Positions 46,001 to 51,597 of a stretch of DNA of 64,000 bases are shown piece after piece. Location: NCBI GenBank assembly GCA_016703425.1, contig JADJCA010000029.1, forward strand, positions 372,001 through 436,000. Direction: 5' to 3'. The notes under the pieces are model-generated. The model saw nothing but the letters and a program-made list of their open reading frames with translations, was not told where the DNA came from and did not search any database. The DNA is from Myxococcales bacterium. GTDB lineage: Bacteria; Myxococcota_A; Polyangia; Polyangiales; Polyangiaceae. The translations under genes and the position numbers were made by a program. Numbering within the stretch: position 1 is the first letter of the stretch; the number at the start of each line of letters is the position of its first letter.

Positions 46001-46944
46001 TCGCGGCACCGCGCGTCCTCGGCGCTTGTCGAGTGGCGGGGTCGCTCTTCTACGGTGGGCTCGTTGAGCGAGGCAACGCCCTCTTGGCTCGCGTCGAGGC
46101 TGGTGGCGCGAAGGTCATCGCCGACGATCCGATCGCGTCGGCATGGGTGCACTACGCACGCTCGATGCGCGCGACGGTGCGCTCCGATCCGGAAGACGAG
46201 CACGTGGCCCTCGAACGGGCCGTCGTGGCCTTCGACGCCGTGGGTGATCGTCGGAACGCCTGCCTACACCGCGTCAACATGGGCGCCGGCCTCCAAAACC
46301 TCGGCATGCTGGAGCTCGCCGAGGAGCACCTGAGGAAAGCCACGGCCGACGCCGAGCGTATGGGCCTCGGCTCCCTAGCGCTCGCTGCCAAACACAACCT
46401 CGGTGCGGCGCTGTCGCGACAAGGCCTCGTGGAAGAGGGCATCGTTCTCGAGCGTGAGGCGGCGCTCGGGTTCGCCAAGGTCGGCGATCGCTTCCTCGAG
46501 GGCGTCGCGAGGGCTTACCTGGCCACCATGTTGCGCGTCGCCGGTCGCCTCGACGAAGCGAAGGACGAGCTCACGCGCACGCTCCTGCGCTTCACCGACC
46601 TACCGCACGCGCGGGCGCCGCTCTTGGCGCAGCTCGCGATGGTGGAGGTTGAGATGGGCAACGGAGAACGCGCCCTTGAGCTCGCCAAGGAGGCAGGACG
46701 CCTCGCGAACGATGGCGCTGTCTTCGAGGGAGAGTCTTACATAAGGCTCTCGTATGCCGAAGCCCTCTTCGCCACGGGACGTGTCGAGGAAGCCAAGGCC
46801 GCCATCGTGGAAGCTCGCGCGCAGCTATTGGCTCGCGCCGAAAAGATCCGCGACGCCGGTTGGCGCGCCGCCTTCTTGGGCCGCGTGCGCGAGAACGTTC
46901 AGACGCTCGCGCGGGCGCGCGAGTGGCTTGGCGAATCGTCGTGA
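43063..46944 (+). CDS. Ser/Thr protein kinase fused to AAA ATPase and TPR array
   Basis: A 1293-residue signalling protein. Residues about 10-280 are an eukaryote-like kinase with GRGGMGDV (G loop), VAIKIL (Lys), VVHRDIKPSNV (catalytic loop), LLDFGVARL (DFG) and GTPGYMAPEQ. A variable segment (about 310-450) follows. Then an AAA/STAND ATPase with GPGVGKTRLAQE (about 495), LVLILEDLQWGD and GERRVLRAAAVFG, and finally about 450 residues of TPR-like helices. The design resembles PknK/SARP-type STAND kinases; output unknown. It is a lone gene. Confidence 0.92.
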   Translation: MAAAELIGDRFELGRLVGRGGMGDVFHATDRHTGEAVAIKILLQVPMGPALERWRREVQLLAEIRDARTVRYVAHGVGRDGRPFLAMEWLEGQELAERLTYGPLAIGEAVALAHRIAEGLAVLHARGVVHRDIKPSNVFLVGGSVERAKLLDFGVARLADAALRATKSGVIVGTPGYMAPEQARGDAEIDARVDVYALGCVLYECLAGEPLFPGTNMVAILAKILMGETPRIRSVRRDASKELEALLARMLARNPVDRPSDGAAVAAELQRLPGAAAIASAPSLPPARESRSITHTERRLVSVLLVSGGVTASASPPTASTGVDETVAATLDPRLVASQFSAAVEPLADGSLVVVLAGRGTATDQAARAARCALELRRLLPRCPMALATGLASSDSELAAREVIDRAAELLIAAPSPGVRLDDVTAGLLGQRFEISGDSVGLVLEGPRDDQTLPRTILGKSMPFLGRERELQSLMAVIRESDEDSCARPVLVTAGPGVGKTRLAQELLQLTRKEGRAELWFARGDAISEGSTFSLLGQALRSAAGILDGEPLLVRQMKLRARVVRNVAEPERERITEFLAEIIGAPFTEGISVSLRAARQDARLMGDQMRAALEDFVLAECKEKPLVLILEDLQWGDLPSVRYIDAVLRNLESEPIAVVAFGRPETEELFPGLWKERNLTELRLAPLSKRAAEAFVKAALGDAASPDRVRLILERAAGNAFFLEELVRAAAEGNDDFPGSVLAMVESRLSRLDGGERRVLRAAAVFGLTFWERGVGTLLGAERAVGVSDSLRELRNREITDRSPTSSILGEEEYTFRHALVREAAYATLTPADRALGHKLAAEWLEARGGNDPAVLAEHYELGGDRERACRWYAAAAAHAHEADDFASANGYAEKALASGAEGADVGKLRFMQASGCLWAGNLDDALRFGREAMTLLDPSDSTWFIAAGAMASIAVRQQEMAVLADVATRLEGLLGNEPLAAPRVLGACRVAGSLFYGGLVERGNALLARVEAGGAKVIADDPIASAWVHYARSMRATVRSDPEDEHVALERAVVAFDAVGDRRNACLHRVNMGAGLQNLGMLELAEEHLRKATADAERMGLGSLALAAKHNLGAALSRQGLVEEGIVLEREAALGFAKVGDRFLEGVARAYLATMLRVAGRLDEAKDELTRTLLRFTDLPHARAPLLAQLAMVEVEMGNGERALELAKEAGRLANDGAVFEGESYIRLSYAEALFATGRVEEAKAAIVEARAQLLARAEKIRDAGWRAAFLGRVRENVQTLARAREWLGESS

Positions 46945-46988
46945 TGCGGGAGCCGGTTGATTCGAGCACCGGCCGAGGTAGCGGGGCG

Positions 46989-47789
46989 CTACACGGCGCG
47001 CGGTGGCATGTGCACGTGAAAGAGAACGCGGCTCGCCAAGAGCACCGAATGCGGCGTCTGGGTCTCCTCGAAGGAGAGGAGACCTAGCCGTTCGAAGAGC
47101 GCGATGCGCAACGTCCGCGGCCGCGCCACGCGAAGCGACAGCTTCTCATGCCAAATCGAGTAGGTTCCGAGGCGGCCGTCGAGTCTCCGGAAGAACCCAC
47201 GCACCGGGTGCGTGAGGCGCAAGAACATCTCGTCGTAGTCGGCAAAGCCCGGCGCGTCCTCGAGTTGGAGCGGCTCGCCCGTGTCCTCGACATCGATGTA
47301 CGCCTCGCCCCAGTCGGAGCGCGCCAACGTGCGGAAGAACGCGTACCGCTCCGGGCCGGGCCGACTCGATAGCTCCGCTTCGACGCGGTATTCGGCTTCG
47401 TGCCAAGGGATCTGCCAAAGAGCGCGAGCGACATGCACGACGGGTGAGCCCATCGTCGTCCCGAAGAACCAGGCGCACGGCTCGCCGGTCTCGCGGTCGC
47501 GCACGTAGAGTCGGTAGTTCGTCTGGCCGAAATCGAACTGCGCGAAGGGCGCGAACGCGAAGTGAAAGCCGCTGTCGACGAAGGCCACGGCGCTCACGAG
47601 GGCACGCGGACCGTCGCGCGTTTCGATGAGCTCGAGGTCGAAGCGATCGAGGGGCACGTGCGCGGCGAGGCGCTCCGGTTTCACGGCGTAGCTCACCATG
47701 ACGAAGTGCAGGAGCGGCGCGCGGATGTCGTGCCACGCGAGCTTGCGCGCCGCGAGACGGGCTTCCAGGACCGCGCGTGCGTCGCTCAT
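46989..47789 (-). CDS. DUF2071 (YqjF-like) protein
   Basis: A 266-residue protein from the ATG MSDARAVLEA. The DUF2071 core is clear: LLHFVMVSYAVKPERLAAHV near the start, then ALVSAVAFVDSG, FAQFDFGQTNYRLYVRDRETG, FFGTTMGSPVVHVAR and LPFHSVLLASRV-like ending. The family's role is unsettled (acetoacetate-decarboxylase-like fold). It is convergent with the giant kinase gene. Confidence 0.82.
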   Translation of the reverse strand: MSDARAVLEARLAARKLAWHDIRAPLLHFVMVSYAVKPERLAAHVPLDRFDLELIETRDGPRALVSAVAFVDSGFHFAFAPFAQFDFGQTNYRLYVRDRETGEPCAWFFGTTMGSPVVHVARALWQIPWHEAEYRVEAELSSRPGPERYAFFRTLARSDWGEAYIDVEDTGEPLQLEDAPGFADYDEMFLRLTHPVRGFFRRLDGRLGTYSIWHEKLSLRVARPRTLRIALFERLGLLSFEETQTPHSVLLASRVLFHVHMPPRAV

Positions 47790-48719
47790 TCGAACGTACC
47801 GACGAGCGAAGGGTCGGAGCGCGGGGCCTGCCACCGGGGCAACAATCGGGCAGCCGCCTTACGGCCACTCAACCACGAGACGCGCACCGTGAGCCGCATT
47901 CCACGCCAGCGTCGCGCGCTGATCCGCCGAGTCCGACCCATGGGGCGAGGCTAACACGCGGTTCCAACCGCGATCAGCGGAGGCTTGCCGCCCCCTGGCC
48001 CTCGGCGACGACCTTCGTCGCAGTGACGTGAAGAGAAATACCGATTGTTACGTCATAGAAATATCGATTAATGATTTGACAGCGCTGGTCTCCGGCGCTA
48101 TCTCGTGAATGGTCGGTGCCCACGCGCCGTCCAAAAGGTCCCCAAGGTCGTCCCATGTTCACCCTCCTTACAAATCGCATCGGCTCAGCCCGCCGCGCCC
48201 CGCATACGGGCACGGACAGGTTTGGTCTTCGCGGGATGTTGGGCGGGCGGGCGTCGTTGCGAATCGCAACGGGTCTCCCAACCGACGGCCGCGGCCCCAG
48301 TCTCCTCTGTGGCAAGCCCTTCTCCGTCACGGCTGAATTGGGCCTTGGCACCGGATATTGGGCTCCGAAAGCGGAGGATAGCTCCTAGGCGGTTTCAGAC
48401 GTCCCCGCGACGTTTCTGAAGGCCGCCCGGGATCCCCCGAGGCGGCTTTCGCCGTTTCTGGCCCCGGCAGGCTGCCCTTCGCACCCACACCTGCAACCAC
48501 ACGCGCGACCGCTCGGTTGGCCCCGGCGCCGGCGCGACCCTCCTCTCCCGACACCAAGGATCTCAAGCCGAAGCAGCACGCCCAACATTTCGCGAGGGAC
48601 CCCCTCGCAGTTGGCGGCGCGGTGGTTCGATAACAAACAACAAAGTTTACTATGGTCAAACATAGTTGTTTGCAGGCGCGTCCCCGTGGCTGCGTCGTTG
48701 GAGTTGTGTTCGTTCCGCT
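47790..48719. other. Gene-poor gap before the tRNA array
   Basis: 930 bp with one doubtful small ORF (47974-48156, minus). A plus-strand TTGACA at 48076-48081, 17 bases, then TATCTC at 48099-48104, is a weak promoter. A second AT-rich patch at 48630-48672 contains a long imperfect inverted repeat (CAAACA/TGTTTG around ACTATG/CATAGT) and TACTAT at 48648-48653, close enough to serve as the array promoter. Open frames that run over the tRNA from the other strand are artefacts. Confidence 0.5.
47974..48156 (-). CDS. Possible 60-aa ORF with strong ribosome-binding site
   Basis: ATG 48156 is preceded by AAGGAGGGTGAAC, one of the best ribosome-binding sites in the window. The 60-residue product (starting MGRPWGPFGRRVGTDHSRD) has no recognisable domain and unusually AT-rich codons in its middle (IINRYFYDVTIGI). 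It may be a chance ORF or a leader. Not related to the neighbouring tRNAs that I can see. Confidence 0.3.
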   Translation of the reverse strand: MGRPWGPFGRRVGTDHSRDSAGDQRCQIINRYFYDVTIGISLHVTATKVVAEGQGAASLR

Positions 48720-48791
48720 GGGGTTGTGGCGCAAAGGCAGCGCACCCGGCTTTTACCCGGAGAGATGAGGGTTCGAGTCCCTCTGACCCCA
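48720..48791 (+). tRNA. tRNA-Lys (UUU)
   Basis: A 7-bp acceptor (GGGGTTG with TGACCCC, two wobbles), D stem GCGC/GCGC with a short 7-base loop AAAGGCA, anticodon loop CTTTTAC, T arm GAGGG-TTCGAGT-CCCTC. The outermost anticodon-stem pair is a C-A mismatch. CCA is not encoded. First tRNA of the array. Confidence 0.88.
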
Positions 48792-48829
48792 CCCGCTTCT
48801 CTAAACCCGAGATCGGATCTCGGAATGCA

Positions 48830-48899
48830 GGCTCGTAGCGTAATGGCAGCGCACCCGGCTCTTACCCGGTGAGGCAAGGGTTCAACTCCCTTCGAGCCT
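48830..48899 (+). tRNA. tRNA-Lys (CUU)
   Basis: Acceptor GGCTCG with CGAGCC (seventh pair T-T), D stem GCGT/GCGC, anticodon loop CTCTTAC giving CUU, T arm AAGGG-TTCAACT-CCCTT. The anticodon-stem core CCGG/CCGG is the same as in the preceding tRNA-Lys, so the two are probably paralogues. No encoded CCA. Confidence 0.8.
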
Positions 48900-49095
48900 A
48901 CTCGCGATTGTGGCGCGGCCTCCGCGCCTCGCGTGCGTCACGTCTGTGGCGCGCGAACAGGTTTCGTTTGCCCTCCGCCTTGGAGGGCACTGCTCGTTGA
49001 AAACTGAATGCCAGAACGGAGCGCTTTGCGCTGCGCACCACGTTGATCGTCAGATCAGGTGCCTGCCGCGACCGGTCCGTTTTTTCGTGAGGAGG

Positions 49096-49135
49096 ACTCC
49101 GCGCCCGCGGCTCGCAAGGGTCGCGGGTGCGGAGT
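49096..49135. other. 14-bp stem-loop in the tRNA array
   Basis: Arms 49096-49109 and 49122-49135 pair over 14 bp with one mismatch around a 12-base loop. A T run precedes rather than follows it, so it is not a plain plus-strand terminator. A smaller hairpin lies at 48970-48988. Both fall in the 300-bp stretch between tRNA-Lys (CUU) and tRNA-Phe, where no gene is seen. Possibly processing signals or a decayed RNA. Confidence 0.5.
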
Positions 49136-49198
49136 GCTTCCTGTGTTTATGAATCAATGCTGAGGCGATCACCTTCACGCGTGATCCCTTAGGACGAC

Positions 49199-49271
49199 GG
49201 GTCGTGAGCTAGTCGAGTGATAGCGCTCGCCTGAAGAGCGAGAGAACGTGGTGCGACTCCACGACGACCCA
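49199..49271 (+). tRNA. tRNA-Phe (GAA)
   Basis: Seven perfect acceptor pairs (GGGTCGT/ACGACCC), D stem GCTA/TAGC, anticodon arm CTCGC-CTGAAGA-GCGAG, T arm CGTGG-TGCGACT-CCACG. The T loop has G at the usual pseudouridine position 55 (TGCG instead of TTCG). No encoded CCA. Confidence 0.9.
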
Positions 49272-49321
49272 CCGCGCGCGCCCTGCGCTAGCGCGAAGGT
49301 ATGTGTGTAATGCATGTTAAT

Positions 49322-49403
49322 GGGTGACAAGACCCGTATGGCCCGGGGCGCGGTTGTAACCCGCGCGTCTCAGACCGACTCGGTTCGATTCCGAGGTCAC
49401 CCA
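49322..49403 (+). tRNA. tRNA-Tyr (GUA)
   Basis: Acceptor GGGTGAC/GTCACCC, anticodon arm CGCGG-TTGTAAC-CCGCG, a type II variable arm (GTCT-CA-GAC) as expected for bacterial tRNA-Tyr, and T arm CTCGG-TTCGATT-CCGAG. Three bases separate it from the tRNA-like RNA that follows. Confidence 0.9.
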
Positions 49404-49406
49404 CCG

Positions 49407-49482
49407 CGGCAGATGCCGCCTTGGACTACATCCCAAATGTTGGGGCCTCACGGCCTCATGCTCCAGGGTCCTCTTGCTGCCG
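49407..49482 (+). ncRNA. Y RNA-like RNA 1 (minimal)
   Basis: Shared stem: P1 49407-49412/49477-49482 (CGGCAG/CTGCCG); internal loop ATGCC (49413-49417) versus CCTCTTG (49470-49476); P2 GCCTTGGA (49418-49425)/TCCAGGGT (49462-49469) with two G-T pairs; then TACAT. The apical part is only two small hairpins (49432-49444 and 49445-49455) and has no T or D arm. Starts 3 bases after tRNA-Tyr, so a joint transcript is likely. Confidence 0.65.
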
Positions 49483-49544
49483 TGATCGAAATGCGAGTGC
49501 CGCGTCACTTTGGCGCGGCGCGCAGCGCGAAGGCTCGCGCTTCC

Positions 49545-49616
49545 AGGGGTGTCATCCAACGGCAAGGATGCTGGTTTCCAACTCCAGTCACGGGGGTTCG
49601 AGTCCCTCCACCTCTG
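49545..49616 (+). tRNA. tRNA-Trp (CCA)
   Basis: Acceptor AGGGGTG with CACCTCT (one G-T), D stem ATCC/GGAT, anticodon loop TTCCAAC, T arm GGGGG-TTCGAGT-CCCTC, G discriminator as expected for Trp. The innermost anticodon-stem pair (31-39) is T-T. No encoded CCA. Confidence 0.8.
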
Positions 49617-49645
49617 CCGCGTCGCAGCGAGCCTGCTGCGGCTTC

Positions 49646-49671
49646 GGCTCGTGATGCGACTGGCGTCGCAG
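49646..49671 (+). repeat. 26-bp copy of the tRNA-Asp 5' half
   Basis: These 26 bases are identical to the first 26 bases of the tRNA-Asp gene at 50482-50507. They stop abruptly at the start of the anticodon stem. Together the two copies flank exactly one gene (49675-50316), like a direct repeat left by an insertion or a local duplication. Confidence 0.9.
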
Positions 49672-49674
49672 GCC

Positions 49675-50316
49675 TTAGAGCCCCAACGTGGCGCGGACGC
49701 CGGCGCCAAGCCAGCCGTGAATCGCCAACCGCTCTTGGCCGACATAAGTGCCCCGGTTGTCGTACGCGTCGGCGGCGGCAAAGACGAACGGACCGAAGGT
49801 CGCTCGCGTGCCGAAGTCGAAGCCGGCCTGGGCATGCGCCGTAGGAGCCGTGGTCGACGCGTCAGCGAAGTAGTCTCCGCCATACTCGTTCCCAATCAGG
49901 TGTTGGAAGCCGATGCCAACCGCCGCCCAAGGCGTCGCAGGGGCCGCGACGCCTTTCAGTTCGAGTTCAGCCGCCGTTCGCAAGGAGAAGGCTCGGCACG
50001 ACGAACTCGAGCAACGACCCCCGAGGGACGGCGCAAACTCGACCACGGCGCCAGCTCGGAGGCGTCGGGAAAGGGCGCCAGAGAACGTCAATGCGACGGG
50101 CACGAAGACGTGCTCGTTGAACGGCTCTTGGTGCGCGACAGGGACTCGGATGCTCGAGCCTAGACCCAGGACAAGCTTTCGCTCGACCGGGATTGTAGGC
50201 GCGTCGGGCGCGACAGCGTTGTTTTGGTCAGCGATGGCGATGCTCGGAGAGGCAGCGAGAATGGCGGGAACGCCGAGCGTTGCGATCAGCGTGCGAGTGA
50301 AGCGATGGCGGGTCAT
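49675..50316 (-). CDS. Small outer-membrane beta-barrel protein inside the tRNA array
   Basis: A 213-residue protein with signal peptide (LAASPSIAIAD). The mature part alternates amphipathic strands (KLVLGLGSSIRVPVAH; HVFVPVALTFSGALS; AAVGIGFQHLIG; HAQAGFDFGTRATFG) and ends in LGAGVRATLGL, a terminal-strand pattern for a barrel of 8-10 strands. One disulfide pair (GGRCSSSSCRA). It is the only minus-strand gene in the array and lies between two copies of the tRNA-Asp 5' half, so it may have been inserted. Confidence 0.65.
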   Translation of the reverse strand: MTRHRFTRTLIATLGVPAILAASPSIAIADQNNAVAPDAPTIPVERKLVLGLGSSIRVPVAHQEPFNEHVFVPVALTFSGALSRRLRAGAVVEFAPSLGGRCSSSSCRAFSLRTAAELELKGVAAPATPWAAVGIGFQHLIGNEYGGDYFADASTTAPTAHAQAGFDFGTRATFGPFVFAAADAYDNRGTYVGQERLAIHGWLGAGVRATLGL

Positions 50317-50481
50317 GGCGCGGCGCTAGCAAGGTGCGCGCCTCTCCAATGCGTCGAGAAATCGCGGTTGGTGCGCCCTGTGCCAGTCGCGGAGCCGCGG
50401 ACCGCGACACGAACGCCAGGAACGATTTCGCCTTGGCCTGGAGCGAGCGCGATTCGACGAGACCCGCCGCTGCAACTTTCT

Positions 50482-50553
50482 GGCTCGTGATGCGACTGGC
50501 GTCGCAGCCCCACTGTCTATGGGGTGAGAGGGGTTCGATTCCCCTACGAGCCG
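50482..50553 (+). tRNA. tRNA-Asp (GUC)
   Basis: Acceptor GGCTCGT/ACGAGCC, D stem GCGA/TCGC with a 6-base loop, anticodon arm CCCCA-CTGTCTA-TGGGG, T arm AGGGG-TTCGATT-CCCCT, G discriminator. No encoded CCA. Its first 26 bases are duplicated at 49646-49671. One base separates it from Y RNA-like RNA 2. Confidence 0.9.
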
Positions 50554-50554
50554 C

Positions 50555-50678
50555 CGGACGAATGCCGTGAGGAGTACATCGGTTCGATTCCAAGCGCCTC
50601 CGCCAATCGAGCGGTTCGGTTCCATGGAGGCGCGCCCGACTTTGGAGGGCAATGACCTCTTCGCACTCTTGTCGTCCG
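50555..50678 (+). ncRNA. Y RNA-like RNA 2, permuted tRNA mimic
   Basis: Stem: P1 50555-50561/50672-50678 (CGGACGA/TCGTCCG); loop ATGCC/ACTCTTG; P2 50567-50574/50657-50664 (GTGAGGAG/CTCTTCGC, two G-T pairs); TACAT at 50575. Inside are a T-loop-like TTCGATT (50583-50589, weak stem), an 8-bp acceptor-like stem (50594-50601/50626-50633) closed by a 24-base loop, and a D arm GCCC-GACTTTGGA-GGGC (50634-50650). The order T, acceptor, D is that of a circularly permuted tRNA. Confidence 0.75.
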
Positions 50679-50682
50679 CTTG

Positions 50683-50756
50683 GCCGCGCGTGCTCGATAG
50701 GAACGAGCTGCCGTCTTCTAAACGGCTCACTCCGGGTTCGAGTTCCGGGCGCGGCT
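50683..50756 (+). tRNA. tRNA-Arg (UCU)
   Basis: Seven perfect acceptor pairs (GCCGCGC/GCGCGGC), D stem GCTC/GAGC, anticodon arm GCCGT-CTTCTAA-ACGGC, T arm CCGGG-TTCGAGT-TCCGG. Starts four bases after Y RNA-like RNA 2. No encoded CCA. Confidence 0.9.
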
Positions 50757-50874
50757 CCGGCCTGCGAAGCAGGCCTTGCCGCGCCCACGGCATTTAGACG
50801 TCATGCTCGCGCTGGTGCGGCCAAAAGGCCGCACCGCGCTGCGCGTGACGCAGCGAGTCCGGAGACGAAGATAT

Positions 50875-51288
50875 CGAGAGCGAACGGAGCTCTTGGCGCG
50901 GGCTGAGGATCTGCGAGCCCTCACCCCGCTGGGGGCTCGCGAAGGAGCTCGTCCTCGCCGCGCTTGCGCGGCGGAGACTAGGACACCGAGAGCGAGCGGA
51001 TCGGCTGGCGCGGGCTGAGGATCTGCGAGCCCTCACCCCGCTGGGGGCTCGCGAAGGAGCTCGTCCTCGCCGCGCTTGCGCGGCGGAGACTAGGACACCG
51101 AGAGCGAGCGGATCGGCTGGCGCGGGCTGAGGATCTGCGAGCCCTCACCCCGCTGGGGGCTCGCGAAGGAGCTCGTCCTCGCCGCGCTTGCGCGGCGGAG
51201 ACCGGACACCGAGAGCGAACGGAGCTCTTGGCGCGGGCTGAGGATCTGCGAGCCCTCACCCCGCTGGGGGCTCGCAGATCCTCAGCCC
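50875..51288. repeat. Tandem repeat, period 112 bp, about four units
   Basis: The block GGCTGAGGATCTGCGAG recurs at 50901, 51013, 51125 and 51236 (periods 112, 112, 111). Each unit has an 8-bp hairpin GCGAGCCC/GGGCTCGC and a second GC hairpin (CGCCGCGC-TT-GCGCGGCG). The last unit ends in a perfect 21-bp stem-loop (51235-51255/51268-51288). Two more hairpins precede the array (50814-50835 and 50837-50855). Units are contiguous, so this is not a CRISPR. Confidence 0.9.
51235..51288 (+). terminator. 21-bp perfect stem-loop closing the repeat array
   Basis: Arms 51235-51255 and 51268-51288 are exact complements around a 12-base loop. No T run follows, so ordinary factor-independent termination is doubtful; it may be a processing or attenuation structure 14 bases before tRNA-Leu. 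Confidence 0.5.
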
Positions 51289-51301
51289 ACAGAGAGAGCA
51301 A

Positions 51302-51375
51302 GCTCGTGTAGGCGAACGGAATAGCCAACCGGTTCAAACCCGGTCCCTCTGCAGGTTCGACTCCTGCCACGAGCA
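51302..51375 (+). tRNA. tRNA-Leu (CAA), short variable loop
   Basis: Acceptor GCTCGTG/CACGAGC, D stem GGC/GCC, anticodon arm ACCGG-TTCAAAC-CCGGT, T arm GCAGG-TTCGACT-CCTGC. The variable loop has only six bases (CCCTCT), whereas bacterial tRNA-Leu has a long variable arm. Identity by anticodon only; charging by LeuRS is doubtful. No encoded CCA. Confidence 0.78.
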
Positions 51376-51420
51376 CCGCGTGGCCCCCGCTCCCGGGTGC
51401 GGGGCACGACGTAACGCAAT

Positions 51421-51494
51421 CCCCTTGTCCTGGCGGATCCAGGTCTCGGTCTACGAAGCCGATGAGCGAGGTTCGACTCCTCGCAAGGGGACCA
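51421..51494 (+). tRNA. tRNA-Arg (ACG), CCA encoded
   Basis: Acceptor CCCCTTG/CAAGGGG, D stem CTGG/CCAG with a 5-base loop, anticodon arm TCGGT-CTACGAA-GCCGA, T arm CGAGG-TTCGACT-CCTCG, then A and encoded CCA. Anticodon ACG (normally edited to inosine). It is 104 bp upstream of the Ro gene. Confidence 0.85.
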
Positions 51495-51597
51495 TCACCA
51501 GCTTGGCAAGAGACACACTTTACACACTGCCCACTGCGCGCGTTCGAGCGAGCGCGCGGCGGGATTCTGCATGGCTCGCTCGGAAAGGAGAACGATC

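Noticed and set aside
48385..48792. Minus-strand ORF across tRNA-Lys (GSEGLEPSSLRVKAGC)
   Set aside because: This peptide is the well-known false translation of antisense tRNA; it overlaps a good tRNA gene.
50875..51288. CRISPR array
   Set aside because: The 112-bp units are contiguous, without unique spacers, and no cas gene is present.
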